From Thermocatellispora tengchongensis (lineage in GTDB: Bacteria > Actinomycetota > Actinomycetes > Streptosporangiales > Streptosporangiaceae): a DNA stretch of 64,000 bases. The notes beneath the pieces are model-generated. The model made no database searches, had not been told where the DNA came from, and saw only the letters and a list, made by a program, of their open reading frames with translations. Position numbers and translations under genes: made by a program. The stretch is from contig NZ_JACHGN010000001.1 in assembly GCF_014202315.1 (NCBI RefSeq), positions 395,757 through 459,756 on the forward strand, in the 5' to 3' direction. Within the stretch, counting starts at the first letter, position 1, and every line of letters begins with the position of its first letter. Positions 1 through 10,769 of the stretch are shown here, in pieces.

Positions 1-2
1 AG

Positions 3-269
3 ATCCACCCCGAGCTGTACTTCAACCGGCCCTACCTGCTCGCCATGGCCAACGCGGGCAAGCGCATGGGCCACGGCACCAACGGCTCGCAGTTCTTCAT
101 CACCGTCGTGCCGACCCCGCACCTCAACGGCAAGCACACCATCTTCGGCGAGGTCGTCGAGGGCGCCGACGTCGTGGACCGCATCTCCAAGGTCCCCACC
201 GGCCGCATGGACCGCCCGGTCCAGGACGTGGTGCTCGAAGAGGTCACCATCCAGCGCACCCAGGCGTGA
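3..269 (+). CDS. peptidyl-prolyl cis-trans isomerase, cyclophilin type (5' truncated by window)
   Basis: This is the C-terminal part (88 codons) of a cyclophilin, which catalyses cis-trans isomerisation of proline peptide bonds in folding proteins. The frame is open from base 3, so the true start lies upstream of the window. Family hallmarks are visible: MANAG, the segment [10 protein letters not shown] of the active site, the [12 protein letters not shown] stretch and a C-terminal TI strand. The first in-frame ATG (position 45) falls inside the conserved core and cannot be the start. A strong palindromic hairpin follows the stop. Actinobacteria usually carry such a gene (ppiA-like) upstream of the rhomboid and crgA genes, as here. 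Confidence 0.93.
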   Translation: MHPELYFNRPYLLAMANAGKRMGHGTNGSQFFITVVPTPHLNGKHTIFGEVVEGADVVDRISKVPTGRMDRPVQDVVLEEVTIQRTQA

Positions 270-332
270 CGCCGCCGGGTCCCGGCGCGCCGCGGCACGG
301 CGTGCGCGCCGGGACGGGCCGCACCGCCGACC

Positions 333-356
333 CGGCCGCGCCCCGGGGCGCGGCCG
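333..356 (+). terminator. GC-only hairpin after the cyclophilin gene
   Basis: A perfect 24-nt palindrome (CGGCCGCGCCCC followed by its complement) lies 64 nt after the cyclophilin stop. There is no T-tract, which is usual for actinobacterial intrinsic terminators. Termination is inferred from position and stability only. Confidence 0.5.
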
Positions 357-457
357 AGGGGCGTCGCCGGAGCGGCGCGGCATGCGCCGTTGGCGAATAG
401 GCTGTGGGAGGACGACGCACGGGCCGAACGCCCAGCCGAAAGGGCCATGAGCACGCG

Positions 458-1342
458 ATGACCACCCAGCCACCCATGCCGCCGGCGCAGCCCGAGCAGC
501 CCGACGCGGGGGCCGTGCCGACCTGCTACCGGCACCCCGACCGCGAGACCTACGTCAAGTGCCAGCGTTGTGAGCGGCCGATCTGCCCCGACTGCATGCG
601 CGAGGCCGCGGTGGGCCACCAGTGCGTCGAGTGCGTGCGCGAGGCCAACCGGGGCGTGCGGCAGGCCCGCGCGGTCTTCGGCGGCGGCCACGTCACCAGC
701 CCCAGGGTCACCTACACCCTGCTGGCCGTGAACATCCTGGCCTACCTCGCCGAGGTCGTCAGCACCGACTGGGTGCTGAACACCTTCGCCATGCAGTCCT
801 ACCGCGTCGGCCTGCTGGGCGAGTGGTGGCGGCTGATCACCAGCGCGTTCCTGCACGCTCCGCCCACGGGCGGCGGCTTCGGCCTGACCCACATCCTGTT
901 CAACATGTGGGCGCTGTACGCCGTCGGCCCCGAGCTGGAGCGCCGCCTCGGCGCGCTCCGCTTCGCCGCGCTCTACCTGATCTCCGCGATCGGCGGGTCG
1001 ATCGGCGTCTACCTGCTGGGCATCAGCGCCGTCGGCGCGTCGGGCGCGATCTACGGCCTGTTCGGCGCGCTGTTCGTGGTCAGCAAGCGGCTCGGCTACG
1101 ACCCGCGCGGCGTGCTGTGGCTGATCGGCATCAACGTGGTGCTCACCTTCCTACTGCCCGGCATCAGTTGGCAGGGCCACCTCGGCGGGCTGGTGACCGG
1201 CTCGCTGGTGGCCGTGGCCTTCGCGTACGCGCCGGAGAAGAACCGCTCGCTGGTGCAGTGGGGCGGCGCGGGCGCGATCCTGGCCGTGCTGGTGCTGCTC
1301 GTGGCGGTGTTCCCGCCCTCCCTGTTCCTGGTGGGCGGATAG
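458..1342 (+). CDS. rhomboid family intramembrane serine protease with N-terminal zinc-finger
   Basis: The 294-residue product is predicted to cleave membrane proteins within the bilayer. Residues about 20-60 hold a cysteine/histidine-rich B-box-like finger (CYRHPDRE, CQRC, CPDC, CVEC). About six membrane segments follow, with the catalytic serine motif GASGAIYGLFGA and the histidine in the HLGGLVTG helix. The Asn/His-bearing loop region before them (HILFNMWALYAVG) also matches the family. I chose the ATG at 458 because a TAGGCT -10-like box at 398-403 would place the upstream in-frame GTG (404) at the transcription start; the AAGGG stretch at 440-444 is a weak ribosome site. Substrate is unknown. 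The zinc-finger/rhomboid fusion is common in Actinobacteria. Confidence 0.9.
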   Translation: MTTQPPMPPAQPEQPDAGAVPTCYRHPDRETYVKCQRCERPICPDCMREAAVGHQCVECVREANRGVRQARAVFGGGHVTSPRVTYTLLAVNILAYLAEVVSTDWVLNTFAMQSYRVGLLGEWWRLITSAFLHAPPTGGGFGLTHILFNMWALYAVGPELERRLGALRFAALYLISAIGGSIGVYLLGISAVGASGAIYGLFGALFVVSKRLGYDPRGVLWLIGINVVLTFLLPGISWQGHLGGLVTGSLVAVAFAYAPEKNRSLVQWGGAGAILAVLVLLVAVFPPSLFLVGG

Positions 1343-1355
1343 AGCTTCCCCAGGG

Positions 1356-1377
1356 TGTGGATAAAGTCTGTGGAAAC
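1356..1377. promoter_or_regulatory. DnaA-box-like pair between rhomboid and crgA genes
   Basis: TGTGGATAA at 1356-1364 is a perfect inverse match to the DnaA box TTATCCACA. A second, weaker copy (TGTGGAAAC) starts at 1369, 13 bp later in the same orientation. They lie in the 37-bp gap between two convergent genes. Binding is an inference. Confidence 0.4.
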
Positions 1378-1379
1378 CA

Positions 1380-1625
1380 CTAACGCCAGCGGGTGGAAAG
1401 CACCACACCGAAGATGATGAAAGCGAACCCGACCGCGAGGTTCCAGTTGCCCAGGGAGCTGATCCCGGGCACGTTGGGCGCCACGTAGTACGTCGCGATC
1501 CACAGGATGCCGATGATCCACGCCGCCACCATGGTGGGCGCGAGCCAGCGGGGGCTGACCTTGACCTGCTGCGACTTCTGCGGCGGGGTGTAGACCGCCT
1601 TCTTGCGAACCTTCGACTTCGGCAC
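1380..1625 (-). CDS. crgA: cell division protein CrgA
   Basis: This 81-residue protein matches CrgA, the small septation regulator that interacts with FtsZ and membrane divisome proteins in Streptomyces and mycobacteria. The N-terminus is basic (MPKSKVRKK). Two membrane helices follow (about residues 30-50 and 58-77), with the typical W in PRWLAPTMV and a short basic end (STRWR). Length fits the family. It is convergent with the rhomboid gene and sits in its usual position near the pknB/pbpA/rodA cluster. The promoter region (1626-1777) is shared divergently with the amidotransferase gene. Confidence 0.93.
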   Translation of the reverse strand: MPKSKVRKKAVYTPPQKSQQVKVSPRWLAPTMVAAWIIGILWIATYYVAPNVPGISSLGNWNLAVGFAFIIFGVVLSTRWR

Positions 1626-1777
1626 GGGGTGACTCCTGGTATGGGCCAGAGGGACCCGGATCGCCCTCTCGGCTCTGTCAGCTAGCGTAATCGCTGTATG
1701 CGAAGACCGCTGTAAGGATAGTCGCCGCAGGTGGCCTGTGGCGATCCCACCCGGGTGTCGTGGTGTCGGAGGGGCCG

Positions 1778-2371
1778 ATGAGCAGGGTGCTGGTGGTGGA
1801 CAACCACGACAGCTTCGTGCACACCATCGTGCAGTATCTGCGGGCGCTGGGGGCCGAGTGCGACGTACGCCCCCGCGATCTCGTCGCGGTCGCCGACGCC
1901 ACGGCGTACGACGGGGTGCTGGTCAGCCCGGGACCGGGCGCGCCCGAGGACGCCGGGGTGAGCGTGCCGCTGGTGACCGCCTGCGCGCGGGCCGGGGTGC
2001 CCCTGCTGGGCGTGTGCCTGGGCCACCAGGCCATCGCGGTCGCGTACGGCGCCACCGTCGCGCGGGCGGCCACGCTGATGCACGGGCGCACCAGCCGCAT
2101 CTCCCACGACGGCGAGGGCGTCTTCCGCGGCCTGCCCTCACCCGTCACCATGACCCGCTACCACTCCCTCGCGGTGCGGGCCGGCACCGTGCCCGGCGAG
2201 CTGGCCGTGACCGCCGTCGCCGACGACGGCGAGATCATGGGGCTGCGCCACCGCTCCGCGCCGATCGAGGGCATCCAGTTCCACCCCGAGTCGATCCTGT
2301 CGGAGCACGGCCACACGCTGCTGCGGAACTGGCTGAGCGAGATCCGCGAACCCGTCGCCGGAAAGCTGTAA
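1778..2371 (+). CDS. pabA: glutamine amidotransferase, anthranilate/aminodeoxychorismate synthase component II
   Basis: The 197-residue class I glutamine amidotransferase hydrolyses glutamine and passes ammonia to a chorismate-using synthase subunit. It has the oxyanion motif SPGPGAPEDAG, the nucleophile motif GVCLGHQ, and the catalytic His/Glu pair in QFHPESI. Folate (PabA) and tryptophan (TrpG) enzymes are often one protein and cannot be told apart here; no component I gene is adjacent. In mycobacteria a trpG-annotated gene lies next to pknB, so this position is conserved. The ATG at 1778 is preceded by GGAGGGG (1768-1774) and is preferred over the GTG at 1760. Confidence 0.9.
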   Translation: MSRVLVVDNHDSFVHTIVQYLRALGAECDVRPRDLVAVADATAYDGVLVSPGPGAPEDAGVSVPLVTACARAGVPLLGVCLGHQAIAVAYGATVARAATLMHGRTSRISHDGEGVFRGLPSPVTMTRYHSLAVRAGTVPGELAVTAVADDGEIMGLRHRSAPIEGIQFHPESILSEHGHTLLRNWLSEIREPVAGKL

Positions 2372-2401
2372 CACCCGGCCCCGCCGAAACGACATTGTGG
2401 T

Positions 2402-2440
2402 GAGGGCCTCCGCCGTTGCCCCCGAGCGGCGGAGGCCCTC
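2402..2440. terminator. strong bidirectional terminator between pabA and pknB
   Basis: A perfect 14-bp stem (GAGGGCCTCCGCCG with its complement at 2427-2440) surrounds an 11-nt loop. It lies between the convergent ends of the amidotransferase and pknB genes. Confidence 0.85.
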
Positions 2441-2475
2441 TCGTCGTCTCCAGAACCTGTCAGAACCCCGTCAGG

Positions 2476-4362
<1,887 letters not shown>

Positions 4363-4435
4363 AGTCCCTTACCGTTCATCTTGGGTGCCGGCGCGCCCAC
4401 GGGCCACCGGTGTCCATCATCGACCCCGCGTCGCA

Positions 4436-5989
4436 TCACGTCTCCCCGTTCGGCGGGTTGTTATCACCCGGGTCCGGAGTGGTGCCTGGTGTCATGCTGG
4501 GCGATTGGGTCTGTGTGGGCGTTGGTGTCGGGGTCGGGGTGGGGGTTGGCTTGCGAGTCGGCGTCCGGGTGGGGGTAGCCGACTTGCTTACGGTAGCCGA
4601 ACGCGACGGCGAGGGACGCGGCGACTTGACCGGAGGAATGGAGGTCCTCGTCCGCGAAGGCTTGGCCTTGCTCGGCTTCGGCGACGGTGACCTGCTGATA
4701 CGCGTGGCCGGCGACTCCTCGGGCCCGCTGCCGCCGCCCGCGGGCGATGTGGGCAGACCCGTCATGGCGAGTGCGCCGAGGCCGACCGCCGCGGCACAGC
4801 CCGCCGCGGCGAAGATCACGGTCGTACGCCGCCGCCTGCCGCGCCTGCCGGCGGGCTCGGGGGCGTACGAGGGCTCGGGGGCGTACGAGGGGGAGGGCTC
4901 CCGGGGCGCCTGGACGCGCGGCATCGGCGCCGTCTTGGCCACGTTGCCGGTCACCTCGGGGGCCGGGACCGGCGAGGGGCGCCCAGGGGGCAGAGGGGGC
5001 ACAGGCGGCGTCGGTGGCACCGGTGGCACCGGCGGCACCGGGGGCACCGGGGGCGTGGCCGGCCGGGAGCCGGTCTCCGGCTGCGCCATCGGCCGGTCGG
5101 TCGTCGCGGGGCGGCGGATCTTCCACCCGGAAGGGTCGGTCAGGTTGCTCAGATCGACGCCGCCGCCCGTGGCCAGCGTCTCGCGCAGGACGTACGCGCG
5201 GTCGGCCATCTCGCGCGCGCTGCCGGGCCGGCTGCCGGGGTCCTTGGCCAGCGCGGACATGACCAGCGCGCGCACCTCGGCCGGCACGTCGCCGGGCAGC
5301 GGGGGCGGCGGCTCGTTGAGGTGCTGCAGCGCGATCGTGACCTGGTTGTCGCCCGGGAACGGCAGCCGCCCGGCCAGGCACTCGTAGGCCACCACGCCCA
5401 GTGAGTACAGGTCGGTGGCCGGCGTCAGCGGGTAGCCCGCGGCCTGCTCCGGGCTGACGTACTGGGCGGTGCCCATCACCGTGCCGGTACGCGTGACCGG
5501 CGCGGCCTCCATCGACCGCGCGATGCCGAAGTCGGTGATCTTGATCAGGCCGGTCGCGGTCACCAGCAGGTTGCCCGGCTTGATGTCGCGGTGGATGATG
5601 CCCGACGCGTGCGCGGCCTGGAGCCCGCTGGCCGTCTGGTGCAGCACGTCCAGGGTGACCTCGGGGCTCAGCCGCGGATTGCGCGCCAGGATCGACGACA
5701 GCGGCTCGCCGGGCACCAGCTCCATCACGAGGTACGGCACCCCGTCGTGCTCGCCGTAGTCGTAGACCTGCGCGATGCCCGGGTCGCTCAGCCCCGCAGT
5801 GATCCGCGCCTCGGAGCGGAACCGCTGACGGAACTCCGGGTCGCCGGCGACGTGGCGCCGCAGCACCTTGATCGCGACCTCGCGGCCGAGCAGCTCGTCC
5901 CTGGCCCGCCAGACCTCGCCCATACCCCCGGTCGCGATCCGCGCGACCAGGAGGTATCGGTTCCCGAGCAGGGGGCCGGGCGAGGTCAT
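4436..5989 (-). CDS. pknA: Ser/Thr protein kinase, PknA-like
   Basis: The 517-residue kinase carries GGMGEVWRA, Lys41, HRDIKPGN (about 133-140), DFG (153-155) and GTAQYVSPEQA. A Pro/Val-rich linker (repeated PPV) precedes one membrane helix at about residues 380-400, after the basic RRGRRRRTT cluster. The extracellular tail is Ser/Thr/Pro-rich with no recognisable sensor domain. The ATG overlaps the TGA of pbpA (ATGA), so translation is coupled to the penicillin-binding protein. PknA phosphorylates division and shape proteins in mycobacteria; the assignment here rests on position beside pknB and pbpA. The stop is 73 bp before the pknB start. Confidence 0.93.
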   Translation of the reverse strand: MTSPGPLLGNRYLLVARIATGGMGEVWRARDELLGREVAIKVLRRHVAGDPEFRQRFRSEARITAGLSDPGIAQVYDYGEHDGVPYLVMELVPGEPLSSILARNPRLSPEVTLDVLHQTASGLQAAHASGIIHRDIKPGNLLVTATGLIKITDFGIARSMEAAPVTRTGTVMGTAQYVSPEQAAGYPLTPATDLYSLGVVAYECLAGRLPFPGDNQVTIALQHLNEPPPPLPGDVPAEVRALVMSALAKDPGSRPGSAREMADRAYVLRETLATGGGVDLSNLTDPSGWKIRRPATTDRPMAQPETGSRPATPPVPPVPPVPPVPPTPPVPPLPPGRPSPVPAPEVTGNVAKTAPMPRVQAPREPSPSYAPEPSYAPEPAGRRGRRRRTTVIFAAAGCAAAVGLGALAMTGLPTSPAGGGSGPEESPATRISRSPSPKPSKAKPSRTRTSIPPVKSPRPSPSRSATVSKSATPTRTPTRKPTPTPTPTPTPTQTQSPSMTPGTTPDPGDNNPPNGET

Positions 5990-7443
5990 CGATTCAGCAC
6001 CGCCTCCATGACACTCTTGGCGATGGGCGCGGCGGTGACGCCGCCGGAGGCGTCGGTGCCCGCGCTGCCCGACTCCACGATGACCGCGACCGCGACCTTC
6101 GGGTCCTCGGCGGGGGCGAAGGAGATGAACCACGCATGCGGGGCCTGGCCCTCGGAGGTCTCGGCGGTGCCGGTCTTGCCGCCGACCTGCACCCCGTTGA
6201 TCTGGGCCGCGGTGGCGGTGCCGTTCTGCACCACGCTGACCATCATCTCGCGCAGCTTGGCGGCGGTCTCCTCGCTGACCGCCTCGGTCCACTCCTCGGG
6301 CTCGGCGCTCTCGACCTCGCCGCCCTCGGCGTCGGCGATCTTGTTCACGAGGTACGGCTTCATGACCACGCCGTTGTTGGCGATGCCGGCGGCGACCATG
6401 GCCATCTGCAGCGGCGTCGTACGGTTGCTGCGCTGGCCGATCGACGCCTGCGCCAGCGCCGCGTCGTCCTCCTGCTTGCCGAAGTCGCTCGCCACGACCC
6501 CCATCGGGATCTCCAGCCGCTCGCCGCCGACGCCGAACTTCTCCGCCTGCGCCACCATCGCGTCGTACCCGAGCTCCATGCCGATCTTGCCGAACGGCGT
6601 GTTGCACGAGCGCTCCAGGGCGAACACCAGCGTCACCCGGCCGGCGCCGCACGCCGCGCCGCCGGAGTTGGGCAGGTCTGCGGTCGTGTTGGGCAGGTCG
6701 AGCACCTGCGGCGCGTCCACGATGGTCTGCGGGTCGCGGCTGTCGTCGTCCTCCAGATACGCCGCGGCGGTGACGACCTTGAACGTCGAGCCCGGCGGGT
6801 AGGTGCGGTCGATGGCCCGGTTGAGCAGCGGCTGGTTCTTGTCCTCGGCCAGCCTGTCGTACAGGCTGAACACGTCCTTCTTACTGGTCGTGGACAGCTT
6901 GTTCGGGTCGTACGACGGCAGCGACACCATGGCCAGGATCGCGCCGGTCTTCGGGTCGAGCGCCACCACCGCGCCGCGCTTGCCGCTGGCCCGCAGCGCG
7001 TTGTACGCCGCCTCCTGCGCCTTGGGCAGCAGGGTGAGATCGACGTTCGCGCCCTTGCTCGCCTTGTTGGTGAACAGGTCGATGCTGCGCCGGATCAGCA
7101 GGTCGGGGCTGCTGCCGTCGAGGAGCTGGTCCTCCGTCTGCTCGATGGCCGACTCGCTCTCGGGCGAGAAGAAGCCCGTGACGTGCGCGTACATCGGGCC
7201 CTCTGGGTAGCGCCGCTGGAAGCGGAACCTGTTGTCGCCCGTGTCGACGGACTCGGCCAGCACCTTGTCGCCCGCCGTGATCCGGCCGCGCTCGATCTCG
7301 TAGCGGGCGTAGAAGTTGCGGGTGTTGCGCGCGTCGTCGCGCAGGTCCTCCGCCCGCACCGCCTGGAGGTAGTTGACGTTGATCATCAACAGGCCGAACA
7401 TCACCAGGCAGGCCACTGCGGCGCGCTTGAGTGGGCCGTTCAT
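5986..7443 (-). CDS. pbpA: penicillin-binding protein, class B transpeptidase (PbpA)
   Basis: The 485-residue D,D-transpeptidase cross-links peptidoglycan stems outside the membrane. One N-terminal signal-anchor helix (about 8-26) is followed by a dimerisation-type domain and the transpeptidase domain. All three active-site motifs are present: STFK in PPGSTFKV, SCN in ERSCNTPF, and KTG in GGKTGTAE. It lies between its likely SEDS partner RodA (4-bp ATGA overlap upstream) and PknA (4-bp overlap downstream). That arrangement supports a stoichiometric glycosyltransferase/transpeptidase pair for wall elongation. Confidence 0.96.
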   Translation of the reverse strand: MNGPLKRAAVACLVMFGLLMINVNYLQAVRAEDLRDDARNTRNFYARYEIERGRITAGDKVLAESVDTGDNRFRFQRRYPEGPMYAHVTGFFSPESESAIEQTEDQLLDGSSPDLLIRRSIDLFTNKASKGANVDLTLLPKAQEAAYNALRASGKRGAVVALDPKTGAILAMVSLPSYDPNKLSTTSKKDVFSLYDRLAEDKNQPLLNRAIDRTYPPGSTFKVVTAAAYLEDDDSRDPQTIVDAPQVLDLPNTTADLPNSGGAACGAGRVTLVFALERSCNTPFGKIGMELGYDAMVAQAEKFGVGGERLEIPMGVVASDFGKQEDDAALAQASIGQRSNRTTPLQMAMVAAGIANNGVVMKPYLVNKIADAEGGEVESAEPEEWTEAVSEETAAKLREMMVSVVQNGTATAAQINGVQVGGKTGTAETSEGQAPHAWFISFAPAEDPKVAVAVIVESGSAGTDASGGVTAAPIAKSVMEAVLNR

Positions 7444-8819
7444 CGCTGAAACACCTGCGTCAGTCCTTCGTCCTGGATTGCCTGCGGCGGGGGCCTGCGG
7501 GCCGCGTCTGACATGCGTACCAGCAAGGCGATAAGAATCCAGTTAGCCAGCAGCGCGGAGCCGCCCTGCGACATGAACGGCGTGACCAGGCCGGTGAGCG
7601 GGATCAGGTTGGTCACGCCGCCCACGATGATGAAGATCTGCCAGGCCAGGATGAACGACAGGCCGCCCGCGAGCAGCTTGGAGAACGGGTCGCGGGCCGC
7701 GATGGCGGTGCGCAGGCCGCGCTCGACGATCAGCGCGTAGACCAGCAGCAGCGCCATCAGGCCGGTCAGGCCCAGCTCCTCGCCGGCCGCGGTGAAGATG
7801 AAGTCGGAGAACGACAGCGGGATGGTCTCGGGGTGTCCCTGGCCCAGGCCGGTGCCCAGGATGCCGCCCGAGGCCATCGCGAACAGGCCCTGCATGAGCT
7901 GGAAGCTGCTGCCGTACGTGCGCTCGTACAGGGCGGGGTCCTCGGGGTTCAGATAGACCTCGAAGCGGTCCTGCACGTGGCTGAACGCGAGCCCGGCCAG
8001 GATCGCGCCGCCGACGAAGAGCAGGATTCCGATCAGCACCCACGAGGTGCGCTGGGTGGCGATGTAGAGCATCGCGATGAAGGTGCCGAACAGCAGCAGC
8101 GACGAGCCGAGGTCCTTCTGCAGGATCAGCACGCCCAGGCTGACCGCCCAGGTGATGAGCACCGGGCCGAGGTCGCGGGCGCGGGGGAGGTCGATGAACA
8201 GCAGGCGGCGGCCCGCCAGCGCGAGCACGTCGCGCTTGGCCACGAGGTAGCCGGCGAAGAAGACGACCAGGGCGAGCTTGGTGAACTCGCCGGGCTGCAG
8301 GGAGGAGAAGCCCAGGTTGATCCAGATGCGCGCGCCGTTGCGCTCCTCGCCGATGAACGGCAGCAGCGGCGCGATCAGCAGCGCGAGGCCGACGAATCCG
8401 GCGGTGTAGGTCATCCGCTGCAGCGCGCGGTGGTCGCGCAGCACGATCAGCGTGACCGTGAACATCACGATGCCGGCCCCGGTCCAGAAGAGCTGGGTGC
8501 TCGCCGAGGCGAGGTCTTCGCCGCCCTCCTGGATGCGGTAGATCATCACCAGGCCGATGCCGTTGACCAGGGTGACCAGGGGGAGGATCAGCGGGTCGGC
8601 CCACGGGGCGAACTTCGCCAGCACGAGGTAGGCGGCGAGCATCAGGCCGCCGAGGCCCAGGCCGTATCCGAGCATGCCGGCGGGGATCTGGTCGTCCAGG
8701 GCCAGGCCCACGTTGGCGTAGGCGAGCATGACGATGCCGACGGCGAAGGCGAGCATGAGAAGCTGCGCCCCGCGCCGCTTCGCGGGCAGCGGGACGGGAT
8801 TGCCGCCGACGGCGCTCAT
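7440..8819 (-). CDS. rodA: SEDS-family peptidoglycan glycosyltransferase (RodA/FtsW)
   Basis: The 459-residue polytopic protein has about 12 membrane helices and matches the SEDS family that polymerises lipid II into glycan strands. Conserved pieces include GAERNGA-type RNGARIWINLG, QPGEFTKLALV, the essential loop QKDLGSSLL (catalytic Asp) and the C-terminal NLIPLTGLVTPFMSQGGSALLANW. It is paired with PbpA by an ATGA overlap. RodA rather than FtsW is chosen because ftsW sits in the dcw cluster in Actinobacteria. About 105 bp separate it from pstP upstream, which may allow an internal promoter. Confidence 0.94.
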   Translation of the reverse strand: MSAVGGNPVPLPAKRRGAQLLMLAFAVGIVMLAYANVGLALDDQIPAGMLGYGLGLGGLMLAAYLVLAKFAPWADPLILPLVTLVNGIGLVMIYRIQEGGEDLASASTQLFWTGAGIVMFTVTLIVLRDHRALQRMTYTAGFVGLALLIAPLLPFIGEERNGARIWINLGFSSLQPGEFTKLALVVFFAGYLVAKRDVLALAGRRLLFIDLPRARDLGPVLITWAVSLGVLILQKDLGSSLLLFGTFIAMLYIATQRTSWVLIGILLFVGGAILAGLAFSHVQDRFEVYLNPEDPALYERTYGSSFQLMQGLFAMASGGILGTGLGQGHPETIPLSFSDFIFTAAGEELGLTGLMALLLVYALIVERGLRTAIAARDPFSKLLAGGLSFILAWQIFIIVGGVTNLIPLTGLVTPFMSQGGSALLANWILIALLVRMSDAARRPPPQAIQDEGLTQVFQR

Positions 8820-8923
8820 CGGCGCCCTCGCCCGGCGCGCTGGGCCACGCCTCGGGGCGGCGTGTCCGCGCTCGTTCCTGTTGTCGTGGTCTCGCTCGTC
8901 GTCGCTCGGTGCACCGAACTCAC

Positions 8924-10288
8924 CTAGGGGGACCTCGTCGTCTGGGGGTCGGGGCTGGCCACCTGCTGCTCGGCCTGCTGTTCAGGCTGCTGCTCAGCCT
9001 GCTGTTCGGCTTGCTGCTCGGCCTGCTCGGCCTGCTCGTTCTGGCGCCCGGTCGGCTGCTTGGGGGCGGGGCTCGCGGACGCCTTGAGCTCGTTTATCTT
9101 CTTCAGGCCCTCATCGACGCTGGTGACCGGGATGCCGTCGCGCACCTGGCCCTGCTGGAAGGCGCTCAGGGCCGAGACCGACTGGCCGGTGGCGCGTACG
9201 ACCTGGAAGAACTGCAGCGGCCCCACCTCGGCGTCGATGCCGCGGAAGACCACGATCTCATCGCCTTTGGTGCCGATGAAGAACTGGTCCTGGGTCCACT
9301 GGTAGCCGAAGTAGCCCCCGACGGCGACCACGGCGACCGCCAGGCCGAAGACCGTCGCCAGCACCGGCCAGACGCGGCGGCGCCGTCTGACCGGCCGGGC
9401 GGCGACCGCCTCGGCCATGGGGGATTCGAGGTCGTCGTCGGTGATCACCGGTTGCGGCGCGGTGATCGTGGCGGCGCGGGCGCCCGGGAGGTCCGGTGGT
9501 CGCAGCCGGTTGGCGCCGGCGGCGCCCACCACGGCGGCGTCGCCGGTGGTCATCGGCGTGCCGTCCTCCACCTCGATGACGTCGGCCACCACGCAGGTGA
9601 TGTTGTCGGGCCCGCCGCCCCGGTTGGCCAGGTCGATCAGCGCCCGCACGACGTCTTCGGGCTCGTCGAGCGTGGTGAGCGTGTTGTGCAGGGTCTCGGC
9701 GCTCACCACCCCGGACAGGCCGTCGGAGCACAGCAGGTAGCGGTCGTCCACCTGGGCCTCGCGCAGGGTGAGGTCGGGATCGACCTCGCCGCTGCCGTCG
9801 AGCGCCCGCAGCAGGATCGACCGCTGCGGATGCGTGGCGGCTTCCTCGGGCGTGATCCGGCCGTCGTCCACCAGGGACTGGACCAGTGTGTGGTCATGGG
9901 TGATCTGGTACAGCTCGCCGCGTCGCAGCAGGTAGGCGCGCGAGTCGCCGACGTGCACGAGCGCGACCTGGGTGCCGTTCCAGAGCATGGCGGTGAGCGT
10001 GGTGCCCATGCCCTTCAGGCTGGGATCCCGGCCGACCATCTCGTGCAGTTTGCGATTGGCGTCGCGCACCGCCGCTTCGATGGCGCTGAGCAGATCACCC
10101 CCGTGGGTGCCCTCTTCCAGAGAGGCCATTGCGGCGATGGCGACCGAGCTGGCCACCTCACCGTGAGCATGCCCGCCCATGCCGTCGGCGACGGCGAGCA
10201 GGCGGCCGCTTGCGTACGCCGAGTCCTCGTTCCCTTCGCGGAGGAGGCCGACGTCCGAGCGGGCGGCGTAGCGGAGTGCGATGGTCAT
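8924..10288 (-). CDS. pstP: PP2C-family Ser/Thr phosphatase (PstP)
   Basis: This 454-residue membrane phosphatase reverses PknA/PknB signalling. The N-terminal catalytic domain (about 1-240) has the metal-binding motifs GNEDSAY, VADGMGGHAHGE, LLCSDGLSG and GGPDNITCVVAD. A membrane helix follows (about 305-325, VWPVLATVFGLAVAVVAVGG), then an extracellular domain and a Gln/Glu-rich repetitive tail of AEQQ/PEQQ units near the C-terminus. Its start overlaps the fhaB stop (ATGA). A close paralogue of the catalytic domain occurs at 28107-29195, fused to MerR. Confidence 0.95.
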   Translation of the reverse strand: MTIALRYAARSDVGLLREGNEDSAYASGRLLAVADGMGGHAHGEVASSVAIAAMASLEEGTHGGDLLSAIEAAVRDANRKLHEMVGRDPSLKGMGTTLTAMLWNGTQVALVHVGDSRAYLLRRGELYQITHDHTLVQSLVDDGRITPEEAATHPQRSILLRALDGSGEVDPDLTLREAQVDDRYLLCSDGLSGVVSAETLHNTLTTLDEPEDVVRALIDLANRGGGPDNITCVVADVIEVEDGTPMTTGDAAVVGAAGANRLRPPDLPGARAATITAPQPVITDDDLESPMAEAVAARPVRRRRRVWPVLATVFGLAVAVVAVGGYFGYQWTQDQFFIGTKGDEIVVFRGIDAEVGPLQFFQVVRATGQSVSALSAFQQGQVRDGIPVTSVDEGLKKINELKASASPAPKQPTGRQNEQAEQAEQQAEQQAEQQPEQQAEQQVASPDPQTTRSP

Positions 10289-10752
10289 TTGCGCAATTCA
10301 ATGACGGTCTTGCCGATGCGGATCGGAACACCGAGCGGCACCGGGGTCGGGCGGGTGACTTTGGAGCGGTCGAGATACGTGCCGTTTGTCGAACCGAGAT
10401 CTTCCACGATCCACTGACCGTCCTGAGGGAAGAGCCGGGCATGCCGGCTCGAAGCGTAGTCGTCGCTGAGAACCAGCGTGGCGTCATTCGCCCGGCCGAT
10501 GGTGATGGGCGTCTCCGTGAGATTGATGATGGTGCCCTGCAGGGGGCCACCGGTGACCACCATCTGCCGTGGCTCCCCCTTCTTGGGCTTGACGGTGGGT
10601 CGCGCGGCGGCCTTGGCCGCCTTGCGTGCGGGTGCGGTCGCGGTTCGCGGTCCGAACAAGTCTGTCCGGATCACACTGACCGCGGCAATCACAAAGAACC
10701 ACAGCACCGCCAGGAAGGCGAGCCTGATCAGCAGCAGCGTGAGCTCGGACAT
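10285..10752 (-). CDS. fhaB: FHA-domain membrane protein FhaB (FipA-like)
   Basis: The 155-residue protein has one N-terminal membrane helix (about residues 5-27), a basic Ala/Lys-rich linker and a C-terminal FHA domain (about 83-148) that binds phosphothreonine. FHA signatures are ITIGRANDATL, SSRHARLF and DLGSTNGTYLD. In mycobacteria it links kinase signalling to the division and elongation machinery. The ATG at 10752 is chosen; it lacks a close ribosome site, the nearest being AGAGGT about 14 nt upstream. It sits 17 bp after fhaA and overlaps pstP by 4 bp. Confidence 0.93.
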   Translation of the reverse strand: MSELTLLLIRLAFLAVLWFFVIAAVSVIRTDLFGPRTATAPARKAAKAAARPTVKPKKGEPRQMVVTGGPLQGTIINLTETPITIGRANDATLVLSDDYASSRHARLFPQDGQWIVEDLGSTNGTYLDRSKVTRPTPVPLGVPIRIGKTVIELRK

Positions 10753-10769
10753 GGACCGTTTGTCTACCT

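Noticed and set aside
1738-2403. 221-codon plus-strand frame overlapping pabA
   Set aside because: It is an Arg/Gly-rich alternate frame of the amidotransferase gene, whose own frame carries all catalytic motifs.
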